Shown here: piece by piece, positions 43,101 to 54,616 of the stretch
Numbering within the stretch: the first letter of the stretch is position 1
How the letters are laid out: each line of letters opens with the position of its first letter
Assembly (NCBI GenBank): GCA_033807775.1
Contig: CM066313.1
Location: 85,375,484-85,439,483, forward strand
Length of the DNA stretch: 64,000 nt
From: Saussurea involucrata
Taxonomy: Eukaryota; Streptophyta; Magnoliopsida; Asterales; Asteraceae
Direction: 5' to 3'
Made by a program: the position numbers and the translations under genes
The notes under the pieces: generated by a model
Told to the model about the DNA's origin: nothing
The model's input: the letters and a program-made list of their open reading frames with translations, nothing else
Databases searched by the model: none

Positions 43101-46100
43101 GACAGAGTTACAAGTGAAACGGAGAAGCTTCAGATGAATGTTTCTTCCTCGAAAACGGAGTTAGACCGGTCCTCTACTCGCATTGAGGAGTTGCAGGCAG
43201 AACTCGATAGGTCTGAGCATCAGTTGTCGGATGTGTCATCTGAGTTGGTTGAAAGTAGGAGCTTGTTATCAGATTTGCAGGTGAAAAATGAAAATCTGAA
43301 TGTGTCTGTTGCTTCATTGACCGATGAGAAAAATAAACTTGAGCATCAGTTGTCAAATGTGTCATCTGAATTGGTTGACAATAAGAGTTTGTTATCAGAT
43401 TTGCAGGCGAAAAATGAAAATCTGAATGAGTCAGTTGCTTCATTGACCAATGAGAAAAGTAAACTTGAGAAGGAAAAAGGAGACGGGATTCTGGAGAACG
43501 AGAAGTTGATAAAAGAATTGATGGAGTGCAATTCTTTACTGGAATTAACGCAGGTTGATAATGTCGATGCCAAAAGAAATCTTGCTCAGGTGATGGAGGA
43601 GAAGGCCAAACTGGAAGAGGAAAAACAAGATCATGCTTCTGAAAACGACAGACTGCTAACTGAATTGGCTGAATGGAAGAGATCAGGCGAAGGACTTGAG
43701 GTGGAGAATGCGAAGTTAAATGAGGTTCTTACTTCAGAAAGGGAGGACAGAAGTAAACTCGAGGAAGCAAATGAGCACTTTCTTAACGAGAATAAGAAAT
43801 TATCTTCGGAGATTTTGGAATTCAAGAACTTGGTGGAAAGTTTGCGTTCAGAAATTGCCAACTTAAGTGAGAGTCTTGATCTGGTAACAAAGGAGAGAAC
43901 CAAACTTGGAGAAGAGATGGACCATTTGAGCTCCGAAAAGGAGAAGTCTTTGACTGAGTTGACCAACTGCAAAATGTTAATGAAGGATCTGCAGATAGAG
44001 TATGAAGCTAAGATTAGGGAATTCAATGAATGGAAAATGAAGCCTGCGCAAAGAGACTTTCAGGAAACCGTATTAGTTGAACATAATTCTCAGCATGCAA
44101 TTGAACAGAGTAATACTTTGGAGGAAACATTCATCCAACATGTGATTCTGGATGAAGTTTTGAAGCAATATGTGTCCACTGTTGAAGGAAAAAAGCGCGA
44201 GCTTGTAGATTTGTATGAAGACTTGAGGCAGGAAGGGATCAGCACTAAAGCAAAAAACTCTGAGCTAACAGAAAAGCTTCGTAAATCCGAATCAAGAATC
44301 TCTGAATTGCAGGTACAAGTGGATAAGCTGAATGAACAAGAGGATCATATGGCTTCTCTTAGCAGTCAATTGGAAACACTTTACAGAAAGCTGGATGCAT
44401 CTATTGGGACCGTTCCCATGAGTGAAAATGGTGTTGGTCTGAATATAGGTACTCGTGTGGCTGCTTCTGTTGATTCAGCCGTTGCAGTGATCCAGGATCT
44501 GCAGGGAAAGCTTGAAGATGCTATCAAGAACCATGACTTGCTTTCTAACTCTCACAAGGATATGATTGAGAAGATCAAGGATTTAGAAGGGGCGAACGAA
44601 CTGGTTGCTTATGTATTACATAAAGTTTTCGATAACCTTCAGAAACTTGTGGATGATGCGGGTCCCTCTACAGAAGAAAGCCAAGATGATAGCCCTAAAA
44701 GTAGGCAGCTGGATCATCTAGAAATCAGCAACTATGACATGTTCATTGATCGATTGATAACGATTCTTCGTGAGCGAGCGCAACTTGAATCGTTAAATAG
44801 AAAATACAACTTGGAGTTGTTGGGAAGAATAAAAGATATGGAAGAAGTAAACAAAAGGTGTAATCATCCAGATGTTATCATGAAGTTGGTGGGAGATATT
44901 CAGACTGTGGTTATGCTAGAGGACACTGAGATTAAGCCAGATGATCCTGTGTCTTCCCTCGAGTCTATAGTTTATTTTCTCATTAATAGACACAGAAGTG
45001 CTGAAAAGCAGCTTGGTTTACTTGGAGAAAAGTTGAAGCCCAAGGAAATGGAACTGATTAAGTTGCAAAACCAAATAGACCACTTATGCTTCTCAATCAT
45101 TCCATATGAAATCGAAAGTCTTATTTTTAAGGAAAGTTTGAGAAGTGCAATGGATCAGCTTCTTCCCTTTCGATCTGAACTGCAGCTTAAGGAAACCGAA
45201 GTTCATCAGTTCGAGCAGCGGGTATCTGCTCTGAGGGAAAAGCTCCACATTGCTGTTACGAAAGGGAAAGGTCTGATTCAGCACCGTGACAGTCTGAAAC
45301 AGAGTCTGAATGCAACAACCAGTGAGCTGGAGAAATGCTTGCACGAGTTGCAGTTGAAAGATGCTACACTTCAAGAGACTGAAACAAAACTTAAAGCTTA
45401 TTCTGAAGCGGGTGAACGTATGGAAGCTCTTGAATCTGAGCTATCCTACATTCGCAATTCAGCTACTGCGTTGAGAGAGTCGTTTCTTCTCAAGGATTCT
45501 GTTCTTCAGAGAATAGAAGAGATTCTAGAAGATTTGGAACTTCCGGAGCACTTCCATGTCAGAGATATCATCGACAAAATTGATTGGTTAGCAAAATCAG
45601 TTTCTCATAACTCTTTTCCCACTAGCAGTTGGAACCAAAAGGGTTCAATTGGAGCTGGGTCGTACCCTGATTCTGGTTCAGCCGCTGTGGATGGCTGGAG
45701 AGAAGATCTAGAACCAGCTTCAGGTTCAGGTGATGAATTGAGAACAAATTACGAAGAACTTCAAAATAAGTTCTATGGGTTGGCTGAGCAAAACGAGATG
45801 CTCGAACAATCATTGATGGAGCGAAACAAGCTTGTGCAGCGTTGGGAAGAAGTTCTGGATAAGATAAATATACCCCCACAGTTGCGATCACTAGAGCCAG
45901 AAGATAGGATCGAGTGGTTAGGAGCCGCTCTAACGGAGGCAAATGGCCGTTGTGACTCCCTTCAGCAAGATATTTACGATTTGGAAAAGGTCCGTGGATC
46001 ACTTGCTGCTGATCTTGAAGAGTCTCAAAAGGGATTAGTTGACCTCGAGGCAGCTCTTCGGTCAAAGCAAGAACAGCTTTCTTCGAACTTGGAGGTTCGA

Positions 46101-49100
46101 AGTCATGATTATAATAAATTTTTTCAGAAGGCTGCATTATACGAAGCAGAGAATGATAAGCTGCAAAATGAAGTTGGTTCATTGCAATTAAAATTGGATG
46201 AGAAGCGTGTGGATGAGGAGCGTATACACCATGTTCATGGCGAGATAAGGCGGCTGCAGGATTTAGTCAAAGACATGCTTCAAGTTCCAGAAACAGAAGA
46301 TCTTGATTCAAGTACAAGTGATATCCAGAGGCTTGAAGGCTTATTAAGGAAGCTAGCAGACAAATACCCAAAATACCCTTTAGGTGAGCATGCACTAGGA
46401 GATGCAACTGAAGGGCACATCACTGAAAGAAGTGCTGAACAGTCTGGCACTCAGAATCTAGCAGTTCTTGAGAAAAAGCTAGAGGAGGCTGAAGGTGATT
46501 TAGTGCGAGCCAAGGATGAAATAGATAGACTTGTGGAAAGAAATCAATCTTTGGCCCGTGAAGTTGAAGCATTAGAGGTAAAGAATCAAGAATTTCAAAA
46601 GTTACTTGTTCAGGAGGAGCAGAAGTCTGCTGATGTGGCCAATGAAATTGAAGCATTAGAGGCAAAGAATCAAGAATTTCAGAAGTTACTTGTTCAGGAG
46701 GAGCAGAAGTCTGCTGCTGTGGCCCACGAAGTTGAAGCGTTAAAGGCAAAGAATCAAGAATTTCAGAAGTTACTTGTTCAGGAGGAGCAGAAGTCTGCTG
46801 ATGTGGCCCACAGAGTTGAATCATTAGAGGTAAAGAATCAAGAAGTTCAAAAGTTACTTGTTCAAGAGGAGCAGAAGTCTGCTGCTTTGGCCCATGAAGT
46901 TGAATCATTAGAGGTAAAGAATCAAGAATTTCAGAAGTTACTTGCTCAGGAGGAGCAGAAGTCTGCTGCAGTTAGAGAGAAGTTAAATGTTGCAGTTAGA
47001 AAAGGGAAGTCTTTGGTTCAACAGCGAGATAGTATGAAGCAAAACATCAACGATTTGACCTCTGAGGTGGAGCGTTTGAAAGCTGAGCTCAAAGTTCGGG
47101 AAAATTCACTTCTGGAGTTTCAGCAGAAGATGAAGGACTTGATTACTTCCCAAGAAGTGATGGAAGATAAAGATTCTGAAATTAGATTCTTAAAAAATCT
47201 TCTGTCAGAAGCTGACAGTGAGCTGCAGGATAAAAGGAATACGTTGAGCATGATTTTAGGTTCCTTGGCGGAGATTGATCTTGGGGTCGAATTGAGAACT
47301 AATGATCCGGTTCAGAAATTGCAACAAGTTGAGAAAGAATGGCATAATTTACATGTTGCAATGTCGTCATCTGAACAAGATTCAAAAAAATCAAAAAGGG
47401 CTGCTGAGTTGCTACTTGCGGAGTTGAATGAGGTACAGGAAAGAAACGAAGACCTTCTTGAGGAACTTTCTAGAGCCACCATGGAAATTTCAAAACTATC
47501 AAAGGAAAGGGATTCAGCAGAAGCTGCCAAGCATGAATTTTTCTCCCGTCTAGAACAGTTATCTGCTCTTCGTCTGGAGGAAAGAAGGGGCCAGTTTTCT
47601 GAACTTATGATGCTGAAATCTGATTTAGACCAATTAAGGCCAGGATTCAGCAAAATCTACAATCTGCTGAATGATGTCTTGCCCAAAGACTTGGACTACT
47701 TATACAATCTTGAAGCTAGTATTAGATCATCACTGGAATCAAGTGGTACTTCTAATATGGGTGGTCAAAGTCTAAACAGCTCCAGGTCAGACAACAAGGT
47801 AAGCTGTATCTGCATCTCTAATTAGTGTCCACATTTTTATTTTAGTTTATCTTAAAATAAATGTCCACTTTCAAAAGTAAGGCCTGCTTTCCAATCTACC
47901 CTTAATTATGAGATGGAGAAATTAGCTTTATCTGCTATTAAGGGTAAACTTGTCACTTAGTAAAATAAGTGTAATGATTAGTCATTTAAAAAATCGTGTC
48001 TTTTTCAGGTCAACGTTCGTTCCGAATTCTTCTTAGATAGTACAACAGAAGAGCACCACAGTGACAACGAGATCATTGATTTATGGAGGTCTGTTGGGAG
48101 CCACATGCAAGATTTAATAACCAATATCAATGGTTTAGAAGAAAAGTTGCAGAGCCATTCAAAATGTTTACACGAAGAAATTATCGTTTTATCGGAAACA
48201 GTGGCAACTCTTCATAGAGAAATGACTTCCCACAAATATTCCCTTGAATCTGCAAAGGAAGAGATTGCTTGGTTAGAGTCCACAGGTAAACAGAAAGATA
48301 CGGAAAATTTAGTTCTACGTAAATCTATTTTAACGCTGTACGAGACTTGCAAGAGTTCAGTTTCGGAAATTGAGAAAAGCAAAGGCCAAGTGGTTGCAAA
48401 TGATTCTTCTATTGAAGATCTGTCCATTGAAGGCGATATCTTGAACAGAGAAACGCTTTCTGTTCTTGAAGAGCGAATCACGAGTGTTGTGAACAGATTG
48501 TTGTCGCTTGTTAAGGATTTTCACGGTATTCAGGCCGAGAGTGTGGAAATGAACCTAAAGGAAATGAAGGATACAATCTCGAGTTTGCAGAAAGAACTTA
48601 CGGAGAAAGATATTCAGAAGGATAGAATCTGTGTGGATCTTGTCAGTCAGATTAAGCAAGCTGAATCAAATGCTACTAGCAACTTGCAAGAACTTAATTC
48701 TTCAAAAGCTCAGATTAATGATTTGAAGGGGCAGCTGGAATCGGTAAATCTTCAGCATAATGTGTTGGAACAGAGGGTTAAAGAGCTAGAAGGCCAAGAG
48801 TCAACCTTGGTTGATTTGCACGAGAAAGTTAAATCACTTACAAATGCGTTCACAGCAAAAGAACAAGGTTTGATTAGCTTTCTTGGCCATTTTATGAACT
48901 GTGAAATTATTCATTTCTAACGAGTTTTGATATGTTCATGCAGAAGCCGAAGCTTTATTGCAGGCGCTTGATGAAGAGGAGGCCCAAATGGAAATCTTGA
49001 CAAACAAAATCACCGATCTAGAAAAGCTTGTGCAGCAAAAGGATCTTGATCTGGAGTCAGCCGAAGCTGCTCGTGGCAAAGCTTTGAAGAAACTTTCAAT

Positions 49101-50232
49101 CACCGTGAGCAAATTTGATGAACTTCATCATCTGTCCGAAACCCTTGTGTCTGAAGTTGATAAGCTTCAGTCTCAGCTTCAAGAACGCGATTCCGAGATT
49201 TCTTTCTTGAGGGATGAAATCACAAGATGCACCAGTGATTCCTTGATTGCGTTAGAAACTGACAAAAGGGGATTGAGCGAGATCCAAGATATCCTGACTT
49301 GGTTAGATTCAATGATTTCTGGAGCAGAAACACATGATCTAAATCTTGATGGGAACAAAACCGATCAAGTTCATGAACATAAAGAAATACTTAAGAAGCA
49401 GATCGCGTCTATTATCTCCGAATTGAAAGATCTGCGTCAAGTGTCACAAAGCAAAGACGATCAGTTGCACACAGAGAGGAGCAAGGTTGAAGACTTGGTG
49501 CGGAAAAGGGAACTTCTTGAGAATTCTTTGAGGGAAAAGGAATCTCGATTGAGTGTGCATCAAAACGATGATGATTCTGCACAAACTGCATCAATGACCT
49601 CCGAAATTGTGGAAGTTGAACCCGTGGTAAGCCATTTTTAAACTTCTAGTTTCCTAACTTATTTTGAGTTGCCAAACATTTATCCTGTGACTTCTGCTGC
49701 AGCTTAATAAATGGCCATCACAAGGGACTTCTCAAGTTCGAAGTTTACGCAAAGTAAATAACGAGCAGCTGGCCATTTCCATAGATGACATGGATTCGGA
49801 TGAGAGGGATAAGTTGGTAGATGAAGATGATGATAAAGGTAACTAACTATCTTTTGATGATAAAAGCGCTTCACCTGCTTTCCTTAAATATCATTTTTGT
49901 TTTGGAATATCTTAAATTTTTTTTTTGGTTCTCCCTCTGAAGAGCATAATAAATGCATTCTCATTCTGTTCATTAGAAAAATCATAAACCTAAATATCAT
50001 CTATGCTGACATTTACGTTGGAAGGGGAAATATGTGTATTTTTATGCTGAAAGGCAATCAAGAAACTGGTTGGAGGGTATAGCAAATCTTTTCTTATCCT
50101 TGTATTTACGTTTTATTTTGTTGTTTTCTCAGCTCATGGTTTCAAGTCTCTTACCACGTCAAAACTTGTCCCAAGATTCACTAGGCCTGTTACAGACTTC
50201 GTTGATGGCTTATGGTAGACTCTCTCTCTCTC

Positions 50233-50271
<39 letters not shown>

Positions 50272-50459
50272 AACTTTACTCTCCCACTCTCCACCTTTTC
50301 ATTATAATTTGAGCTTTCTATATCATTTATGTTTTTCTGGAATTGGCATCTTTCAGGGTTTCATGTGACAGGGCGTTAATGCGACAGCCTGTTCTGCGGC
50401 TGAGTCTTATTCTTTACTGGGCTGTGATGCATGCACTTCTTGCAGTTTTTGTAGTTTGA
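40161..50459 (+). CDS. Giant coiled-coil tail-anchored protein, TNO1 / At4g31570-like, 8 coding exons
   Basis: Predicted 2,630 residues from exons 40161-40211, 41400-41933, 42354-47798, 48009-48867, 48944-49626, 49703-49838, 50133-50214 and 50357-50459; every junction is GT-AG and in frame. The N-terminus 'TDLLAAGRKKLQQYRQKKDG' is the conserved start of this plant family. An acidic low-complexity region (to about residue 330) is followed by about 2,100 residues of Leu/Glu/Lys heptads, including two copies of the family motif 'REKL(H/N)(I/V)AV.KGK.L(I/V)Q.RDS.KQ' (near 45235 and 46975). The C-terminus has 'HGFKSLTTSKLVPRFTRPVT', 'DGLWVSCDRALMRQP' and a final hydrophobic helix ending 'HALLAVFVV', a tail anchor. 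Arabidopsis TNO1 is a trans-Golgi-network protein that interacts with the syntaxin SYP41; the length here suits its larger relative At4g31570 better. A tethering role on Golgi/TGN membranes is inferred. Confidence 0.88.
42016..42237. mobile_element. MITE in intron 2 of the TNO1-like gene (copy 2)
   Basis: Inverted arms 'gagaagtgccatttttggtg' and the complement of 'caccaaatttggcatttctc', with 'tgagaattgtgagaagta' inside. It is the inverse-oriented relative of the element at 974-1182 ('ggtgcatctcatcctaatgt' here, 'acattaggatgagatgcacc' there). It ends about 115 bp before the exon 3 acceptor without disturbing the splice signals. Confidence 0.65.
43218..43469 (+). repeat. 126-bp tandem duplication in the TNO1-like coding exon
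   Basis: Two adjacent copies (43218-43343, 43344-43469) encode 42 residues each, beginning 'HQLS(D/N)VSSELV' and ending 'LT(D/N)EK(N/S)KLE'. 42 residues are six heptads, so the coiled-coil register is kept. Confidence 0.85.
46560..46979 (+). repeat. Five 84-bp tandem repeats in the TNO1-like coding exon
   Basis: Five contiguous in-frame copies encode 28 residues each, with consensus 'EVE(A/S)LE.KNQEFQKLL', 'VQEEQKSA' and two or three variable residues. 28 residues are exactly four heptads. Copies differ by a few codons each, so the expansion is fairly recent, and the number of copies may vary between individuals or species. Confidence 0.92.
50217..50272. repeat. Compound microsatellite in the last intron of the TNO1-like gene
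   Basis: Successive (ct)n, (at)n and (tg)n runs directly after the exon 7 donor (ttatg|gtagac). They start within about 6 bp of the splice donor, so length changes could influence splicing of the exon before the tail anchor. Confidence 0.85.
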
Positions 50460-51420
50460 GAAGCAGCTGACCTGGTTAGATTCTTCTTTTTGCTGTATGT
50501 ATCATGATTTGGTCATCATTTTGTGGCTTATGGGCACAATGAAGTTTTATTGTGGTTAATACACAGTCTATGGTAAGTATAATTTTTCAATAAACTTTGC
50601 CACCACATGTGTTTTCTTTAAACTAATGTTTGTAGCTCTCGCCAAAACACTCAAATGTCTTAACTGATAGAAGTACTTTCTGAATGTATGGTGTGTTAAG
50701 CTCTGTGAACACTAAACAGGAGGCTTTATGGTTCTTTCACCATAAAGAAGAATCTATGAAAATAAAATCAATGTCATGGATTGAAACATTGCCAAAAAGC
50801 AAAAAAATGCTTGTCTTTATTTTTGAGTGATTTAATAAACATTCTCTTGTGACTTGCAGGTTCTCATTCAACAGAAGATCTTAGATTGGTTGGTCTTCAA
50901 TGCATAATCCAGTTAGTTCTTTATTTAGCAGCAGCAACAGCAGTGGCTGTGATTTCTCCATATTTGATCAGAAGATCACAGATTGCTTTATATCTTGTTG
51001 AAAACCTCTCCAATAATTTGAGAATGTATTTCAACTGTTCTAAGTTTGCTTCACTTAATTCATCTATTGTGATGGTGGGTAAATCTTTTGGCTTTTTTTT
51101 AGGACAGGCAGGAAGGCAAGTGCATATATTTGTAGTAGTTTTCTTATACCCCATATTTCTGGGTTTTACTTGTGAAGATGTTTGCAAAGATTGTTACGAT
51201 TTTCAAGCAATGAAACACGGATTATGGCATGAATTAATCTCTATGTACGTGATTTGGACTTTCCGGAACAAAGTGGTACGGGCTCCTACATTGCCAACAT
51301 ATTGCAAGCATTCGGCCTATGGCCATATTTCGTATCTTGCTTCGAACATATTATTGATATCTTTGCCATGACTAGAAACAAAAATCCAATCACACAAAGC
51401 TAAAAGATCACCTTGTCTTT
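50460..51420. other. 3' flank with an unassigned open reading
   Basis: The first 150 bp are probably 3' UTR of the TNO1-like gene. At 50860-51371, after a 'cttgcag' acceptor-like site, the plus strand has a 161-codon reading and the minus strand an 88-codon reading overlapping it. A different plus frame at about 51245-51395 reads 'DLDFPEQSGTGSYIANILQ' and 'AFGLWPYFVSCFEH', more protein-like than either. None belongs to a family I recognise. A decayed gene fragment is the likeliest explanation. Confidence 0.3.
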
Positions 51421-52640
51421 GATGTATAATTGTCTGTATTTGGAAATTTATATACCTAATATCATTTTGATTACCTAATATAATTTCTACAATATAAAAC
51501 AGAAGAATGATACGATTACAAAATTAAATAAAATTTCTAACAAAAACGATAAATAGTTTATCAAACTTAATCCTTCAAAAAATTAGATGTTAATGCATTA
51601 TTACCGTTCATAAATCTAATATTTAGACACTCGTATTTTTTGTTTTAGAAACACTATCGTTGAATAAATATGAAACTGGAGGTTGAAAATGAAAATGTGA
51701 TATAAATATAGGGGGCGATTATAGAAAATTTTAAGAATCTTTTGGGGATAATATTGGATGGTGCGTTGGCCCGTGAGGAGTTGGTGAGCCTTCACTTTTT
51801 TGTCCATTATGACAGTTAGGATTCTCTTGGTTGCTAACGTACGCCGTGGAACATGTTTATTTGTATTCCTTATCCTTTAAATAGAAAATAAATGATTATA
51901 TTCCCTTTAAAATCATATTGTTGATCATTTAATTTTTTAAATAAACAAAAAAAATATGATTAAATAATTAATGATTACAAAATAGAATATTGTTTTCACT
52001 TATCTTGTAGTTTTTGTTGTAATTGTTCATTATATATGTATATAGAGAGAGAAAGAAAGAAATTAGAGAGAAGTGACACTGTATCATATGCGACTTGGCT
52101 CGCAACCTAGGTCGCACCGAACGTCGTCCGTGTCTTCGATTTAGTAACACATGTTTATCATATGTCATAAACTGTAGTATTCATGTGATTAATATAGTAA
52201 AAAAGGTGTTCTTGCGTTCTCGTAAGATGAAGATGTTTTCGTTTAAACCCTTTCCTATATATATATAAATCAAAGCTGGTGTGTGTGAGGTTCAAGAAAA
52301 ACCTCGATAAGCAAAAAACTAAGAAACACCCCATAACCATTCATCTAGAAGGTGTATACACATGTGCATTTAAGTAATCGGAGATGTTTGCATGTGTACA
52401 TGTTATGCACATATGAATATTATACAAATTATTAACAAATTACTTGTATATTCATACCTTAAAAATGAATAGTTCCTAACATGTTTTTATTAAGTTTTTT
52501 CTCATGAAATATAAAAAAAATAAAAAAATAAAAAGTTGTGAAAAGTGGTTTGTAATTCCAACGAGCTGCTTTTATATGGACCAAATGAGTAACTTTTGGG
52601 CCTACGTAATTGTGGCTCGGCTTCAAGTGCTAATCACGTA
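51421..52640. other. Intergenic, no gene seen
   Basis: AT-rich DNA between the TNO1-like and WIT-like genes. No convincing reading, repeat array or terminal inverted repeat was noticed. Confidence 0.5.
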
Positions 52641-52643
52641 ATG

Positions 52644-52670
52644 CACACGTGGCAACATCTCATTGGTTGG
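52644..52670 (+). promoter_or_regulatory. G-box/ABRE and CCAAT-type site upstream of the WIT-like gene
   Basis: 'cacacgtggc' (core cacgtg at 52646-52651) is a perfect ABRE-type G-box bound by bZIP and bHLH factors in plants. An inverted CCAAT (attgg) follows within 20 bp. They lie about 190 bp before the first leader ATG. Confidence 0.45.
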
Positions 52671-52837
52671 AAGGCTTAGTGGACCCCATGTTAGGACAGA
52701 CAACCCTACTATCTCCATAGCTGCTACGCTCCTCCAATCGTCACCAGCTTTCTCAAGTTGACTGTTTTATATCTTCAACCGTTTCCCGACTTCATAAGGC
52801 GCACGTTAGGGTTTTACAACCTCGATTCAACAAATCT

Positions 52838-52885
52838 ATGGCGGAGATCCCTTTTGCTGAGTTAGCGGCAACCATTTTCATTTGA
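52838..52885 (+). other. Upstream ORF in the leader of the WIT-like gene
   Basis: ATG-GCG...TGA encodes 15 residues (MAEIPFAELAATIFI) in what is probably the first, non-coding exon; a donor follows at about 52963 (ctgcag|gtattt). The main ATG is at 54617 in the second exon. It could reduce translation of the main frame; whether the transcript starts upstream of it is not known. Confidence 0.4.
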
Positions 52886-54195
52886 TTGTATTTGTCGCTC
52901 CTAATTTCTCAATCTCTATCGAGAATTCAACCCCACCCCCACTGCAATTCGGAATTCTGCAGGTATTTATGCTCTTCACTCTCTCCAGATTTGTTTTCGT
53001 TAATTTCAGCTCAATTGCGTATGATGATGGAGATTTATTACTTCGATTCTCATAGAGTTTTTCTGGTTTCGTCAGTTTAAGTTGACATTTCGAATTCCTT
53101 TGCTGATCAAGTGTAGGAAAATTGAAAATTGTGGTGAAATTTTGCCCTGCTTCAAGCTTATTTTATTACTTTGTTTTTGATTTTGTTGTGATTTGGGTTT
53201 AGGGTTTTTGTAATATTGACAATTCTGAGGTGTTTGTACATGAATTTGTGGAAAATTCAGCTTCGATTGAAGGAATAATTCGAGGTGCATATGTATAAAA
53301 TCAAGCATTCAAAATGGAAAAGAATAAGTTTTGGAGTAATATTCATGGCATGTGAGAAGTAATTAATAGGTAGTTGGAAATTTAACAAATGGGTGTTATT
53401 ATTATTATGCACACTTGTTTATATCAAAACAAGTGTTTGATGTTGATATAAGTGAAAAAGAAATTAATAAGCAGATTTGCATTTAACTTTCTCTTTTATT
53501 CCAAGTAACTATTTTGGGAATTTATGCTTATGCTTCCCTCATTTCAAGACAAGAATCTAGCTTTTACTTTAGAGTTCGACCATAAGATTCTTCATTTCCA
53601 GGATTTATTGAATGTTTCTATGAAATCTAATAATGGTTAGCAATATTTTTGTTAAAAATCATGAATTCATGTAAATTTTGAAGTTGAAAATGAGTTCCGG
53701 ATCTTTTAAAAACAAAAATATTATTCGATTCTTAGCTCTTTGTGGAACCAAAGGAGCACAAAACGCATTCATGATCGTTAAACACTAGCAAAGTCATCGA
53801 ACAAGTGATTAGATATGTTTCATGTTGTGTTATATGATTGTTGATCCAATGCCTTTGCCAAAAATTAGGTAATGTTTGGCAACCATATGTAGTTTTTTTT
53901 AACTTACTGAAGAAAAAAAAACTGTTTAGTAAGAGCTTATTGAAAAGCTATTTCAGATGGCATATCAGGGCTTTTTTTTCTTTTTCATTTTTTCCAATTA
54001 TGCTTCTAATATTATCTTTTTAGGTTATTTTACATTCGAATCTAGCTTATCAACTAGTTTTACTAAACATAACTAGTTTATCAACTAACAACTAACTTTT
54101 CAGTATCAACTAGTTTTACTAAACATAACTAGTTTATCAACTAACAACTAACTTTTCAGTAACAACTAGTTTATCAACTAACATCTAGCTTGTTA

Positions 54196-54482
54196 GGGGC
54201 TGTTTGTTTACCTCTTAATAGTTCCATCAAGAAGCAACCTCTGAATCGTTAAGAGGTGAATCTTGTTTGGCAAAAAAAAAGTATGCCTCTTAATGGTTCT
54301 AAAACCCTCTGAATGATTTTGTATCTTGGGTCTCCCTTAACCATTCAGCACCCTGATTTCATTCTACACAATTACCAAACAACCATATTTCATTTTGCAC
54401 TATATCATAATAAGAGCCTCTTAATCATTATGACCACTTAATCATTATGCACCAAACCATTCAGCAACTGCCAAACTGCCCC
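54196..54482. mobile_element. Tourist-like (Harbinger) MITE, copy 2
   Basis: 287 bp, ends ggggctgtttgtttacctct and the complement of caactgccaaactgcccc, flanked by TTA on each side (54193-54195, 54483-54485). It is full-length homologous to the copy at 27989-28271. It lies in the leader intron of the WIT-like gene, about 90 bp before the acceptor of the exon holding the ATG. Confidence 0.85.
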
Positions 54483-54616
54483 TTAGATATCAGTAGTTTA
54501 CCAAGAATAGCCTTACACCACACGTCTTGCATTTTCATATCTATTTTTTATTTAGTTCTCCTTTCTTCTACAGGTTGCCACCGGAGGAAGATACAAAGAG
54601 AGAAAACCAAAGAATA

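Noticed and set aside
45622..46908. Long minus-strand readings of 186 and 162 codons
   Set aside because: Both are antisense to the large coiled-coil exon; the second is simply the complement of its 84-bp repeats.
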